Source of the DNA: Piper betle
Taxonomy: Eukaryota; Streptophyta; Magnoliopsida; Piperales; Piperaceae
Reading direction: 5' to 3'
Assembly: GCA_033002965.1 (NCBI GenBank)
Contig: JAURVB010012907.1
Span: 42,004-106,003 of the forward strand
DNA length: 64,000 nt
In this document: piece by piece, positions 61,636 to 64,000 of the stretch
Layout of the letters: each line of letters starts with the position of its first letter
Position numbering within the stretch: position 1 is the first letter of the stretch
Position numbers and translations under genes: made by a program
The notes under the pieces: model-generated
What the model was told of the DNA's origin: nothing
The model's input: the letters and a program-made list of their open reading frames with translations, nothing else
The model's database searches: none

Positions 61636-62627
61636 ATGGACGACGACGATCAACACCGCCACGTCCATCCCGCCACCGCCATCTCCGACGACTCCACCAC
61701 CCCCGTCCCCGTCCAGCAGGCCTACTCCGCCGCCCCACTCCAGATTCAACCCCTCCACTCCCTCGTCTGCTTCAAGGCCGAGCCCGACCTCCTCGCCGTC
61801 GCCCAGACCCCTCCCAAGCCGCCGCCGCCGCCCCCGTCGTCAAGCGCGTCACCAAGGACCGCCACACCAAGGTCGAGGGCCGCGGTCGCCGGATCCGCAT
61901 GCCCGCCGCCTGCGCCGCCCGGATCTTCCAGCTCACCCGCGAGCTCGGCCACAAGTCCGACGGCGAGACCGTTCGGTGGCTGCTCGAGCGGGCAGAGCCC
62001 GCGATCATCGCTGCCACCGGCACCGGCACCGTCCCGGCCATCGCCACCACCGGCGCCGACGGCACGCTCAAGATCCCCACCCAGCCCTCCACCCACGCCC
62101 CCCTCGACTCCTCCTCCCAAACCCCTACGGCTGCCAAGCGCAAGAAGACCGCCGCCGCGGACGCGGAGACCCCGACTGCCGTGGCGACCGGCGGGACAGC
62201 CACCGCGTACTACAGCATCGGCGGTGCTGGGGCTGTGCAAGCGCAGGTGCCGGTGCAGGCCAAGGCCGCGGCGACGCTGTCCTCTGGACTGGCGCCGGTG
62301 GTGCCGATGTGGGTGGGCGGCGCCGGAGCGGCAGCGAGGGTGATCTCGCCGAGCGCGCTTACCGCCGGCACCATATTCATGCTGCCGCAGGCGTCGCCAG
62401 CCAACCAGCCGCAGTTCTTCACCATCCCGACGGCGGCGGGGGCGGCCGGGACGCCGCTAATCAATCTGTCGGCGGCGCGGCCGATGTCGACTGTCTTCTC
62501 GGCCGTGCCGGGGTTCAACTTTGCCACGGCGGTGGAGATCCAGGCGCCGCTGGCCTCCGCTGCCGCCATGGCTGGCGGCGCCGCCGACCAACAGCACGGC
62601 CGAGCGCCGCCGTCGACGGCGAAGTAG
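61636..62627 (+). CDS. TCP: Class I TCP transcription factor (TCP9/TCP19-like), frameshift in the CCG tract
   Basis: This is a sequence-specific nuclear transcription factor gene, probably single-exon. The first reading frame starts at ATG 61636 ([12 protein letters not shown]...) and carries [12 protein letters not shown]. The KAEP motif at codons 47-50 is typical of TCP9-type N-termini. After a (CCG)n/CCCCC tract (61817-61838) the frame must slip by one base (one base appears missing) to enter the TCP domain at 61854. The basic region [16 protein letters not shown] is followed by helix-loop-helix [19 protein letters not shown] and [13 protein letters not shown], then [10 protein letters not shown] and DGTLKIPT. 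The C-terminal part is Ala/Pro-rich with TIFMLPQ and [11 protein letters not shown], ending in TAG 62625-62627. Class I is shown by the short basic region and the GTGTVPA extension. It is expected to bind GGNCCCAC-like sites. The alternative ATG 61464 gives one open frame of 387 residues but an implausible N-terminus. The frameshift may be a sequencing error or a real lesion. Confidence 0.9.
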
Positions 62628-63780
62628 CTCCATTTCTTTCCAGGCTCCACTTTTCCTTCCCCTCTTTTTGGAGAGTCCTCCCAACCGTGGGAAGTGGGGC
62701 AGTTTATTCGCACGTGGGATTGGAGGGTTGGGCGAGGTGGGTTGACTTAACACGGTGGTGGTGGAGCGAGGTCGGGTCCACTCGGGGAAGCGTGGGGGGC
62801 CCGCGTGTGACATGTGAGGCGAGCTAGCTGTTTAGGATATTTTAGGAATTTTAAGTTTTTAAACTTAGTTTGTGGAGGGATAGAAATGGATTAGGGGATT
62901 GTTGTCTGCTATTGCTATTGTGGCTTGAATTCGTATGACACATACTTTTCTGACTGAGTTGTTGACAAATGAACGAGAAGATTGCTTTGTATATTGTTGT
63001 AAAAAATTTGTATTATGATCTCTTTTTAATTAATGGGGAGATGGGAACTAAGATTAATAGCTTTTTTGTTTTTATTTACTTTTATTTTACTATTGTTTTA
63101 ATAATGAGGTTGATGTATATCACGAGTTCATTTTTAAGAGGTTCAAGCTCAGATAATATTAAATCAAGGGTAATTAATGTGGGAGAAATTGAAGTATCTC
63201 TTAATTCTTTTACTCTTTGCACGTTCTATATTAAAATCAGGGCAGTGGATGGATAATTGTGGCTGATTACATAATTGATAATCTTACCCATTTTTATTTT
63301 ATTTTTTCCCAACTGGCGATGAACAACATGAATTTTGTGCCAACCGCCACCGGTTATAAATATTTAGATCAATGACCAAAACATCCATATAATTAAAGAT
63401 TATATCTATATATTTAGTTTGTTGGGAAAACATAAATCATGAATAAAGAGACAAATGTCCATGGTGGTGTCCTCCCCGTGATAGTACTTGGGAATAATAC
63501 ATATTTGACAATATTAAAACTTTAGTATTATTATGATTATAACATACTTAATATTTGTCAATTGGTGTTAATTTTTGGGGGGAAACAATGTGGGTTAGGC
63601 TCTAGCAAATCCTAAAAGACTAGTCAAGTCTCAATCATACCTATAACACCTTGATTCAGCTTGACATTGGACTGAATTAAAATATAAAAAATTAGCTAGC
63701 TATTCATAACACTAATAAATCGGACTAATAAATCTTAAAGCGGATTTTAGCCATCAAGAAGGCTTAAGATATAGAACTGG
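62628..63780 (+). other. 3' flank of the TCP gene
   Basis: The first 200 bases are GC-rich and may be 3' UTR, including GTGGGGGGCCCG at about 62789-62800. An AT-rich stretch follows, with TTGTATATTGTTGTAAAAAA near 62984-63005 that could serve as a poly(A) signal region. A short plus frame (62969-63256) is not recognised. Confidence 0.35.
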
Positions 63781-64000
63781 TGTAACGACCCGCCATTTTT
63801 CACAATAATATTGTGGGCCTAGCTGGCTAGGTGTTACCAAATGAAACTACTAAATGCCGAGTATAATAACTAAAACAAGTATAAAATAAAGGTTCCCACA
63901 GTCTTAGACCGTTTCCCAGCAACCACACTTATTTCTCAAACAAATAAAAATATGAGTCCTCATATTACTTTGCTCCATGCTCTAGTTGTCAATCATCTAA
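63781..64000 (-). mobile_element. Start of an LTR related to the block at 36618, cut by the window end
   Basis: This begins TGTAACGACCCGCC. It continues with GTGTTACCAAATGAAACTA, matching GTGTTACTACATGAAACTA at about 36652-36670. Orientation is inferred from that block. No PBS precedes it, so it may be a solo LTR. Its other end is outside the window. Confidence 0.55.

Noticed and set aside
61746..62240. Long minus-strand frames across the TCP gene
   Set aside because: They are GC-rich antisense shadows, full of Gly/Ala/Arg, without domains.
61464..62627. Single open frame of 387 residues from ATG 61464 as the TCP protein
   Set aside because: Residues before the TCP domain are Arg/Pro-rich shadow sequence. 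The conserved KAEP-bearing N-terminus lies in another frame from ATG 61636.
1..64000. CRISPR arrays, operons, bacterial-type systems, tRNA or rRNA genes
   Set aside because: The sequence is plant nuclear DNA. I saw no regularly spaced repeat array with unique spacers. I noticed no cloverleaf or rRNA sequence, although a dedicated tRNA scan was not possible.

Overview
The window is nuclear DNA from a flowering plant. It holds one recognisable host gene, a class I TCP transcription factor gene near the right end (about 61636-62627). Almost everything else is LTR-retrotransposon DNA, much of it nested. The TCP gene is very GC-rich and intronless, in an otherwise AT-rich landscape full of LTRs of about 3 kb. 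That suggests a monocot with a large genome, but this is inference and I cannot name the species.

Layout, 0-29 kb: the left edge is the decayed 3' end of a Ty3/gypsy pol followed by a 2.8 kb LTR (613-3440). Next comes a minus-strand LTR fragment (about 3490-9250). It is interrupted by a miniature LTR element of TRIM type (5708-9099), which is itself interrupted, exactly in its primer-binding site, by a 2.9 kb solo LTR (5871-8797, TSD GTATT). A short-internal copia-type element and LTR pieces follow (9250-11230). Two decayed gypsy coding regions lie at 12.2-14.8 kb and 16.9-19.2 kb. The second is sandwiched between two direct copies of a 1.8-2.0 kb LTR-like repeat that carries variable minisatellites. 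A truncated LTR and a second solo LTR (23574-26494, TSD TACAT) follow, then about 2.9 kb in which I see no gene.

Layout, 29-52 kb: inverted LTR fragments lie at 29.4-32.9 kb. Next is a large minus-strand LTR element without recognisable coding (32.9-43.2 kb), resembling a LARD. A 2.6 kb chimeric TRIM-type insertion with TSD CTAAG (36308-38931) sits inside it. A piece of an Athila-type ORF (43725-44166) is split by a very young, almost intact copia element (44172-49681, minus, TSD AGTGT).

Layout, 52-64 kb: the right side is less repeat-dense. It has an AT-rich LTR-like stretch, a cluster of TGGGCC/GGGCCC motifs (55784-56001), and a GC-rich island bounded by palindromes (57146-57993). It also has a long imperfect inverted repeat of about 1.5 kb (58785-60290), the TCP gene, and the start of another LTR at 63781.

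The genes do not form an operon or pathway. The main biological story is layered retrotransposition, LTR-LTR recombination and mutational decay next to a single regulatory gene. One quality caution applies: the two LTRs of the young copia element differ only by single-base indels. The copia pol frameshift lies beside a G run, and the TCP frameshift lies in a CCG/C tract. Residual indel errors in the assembly are therefore a real possibility.
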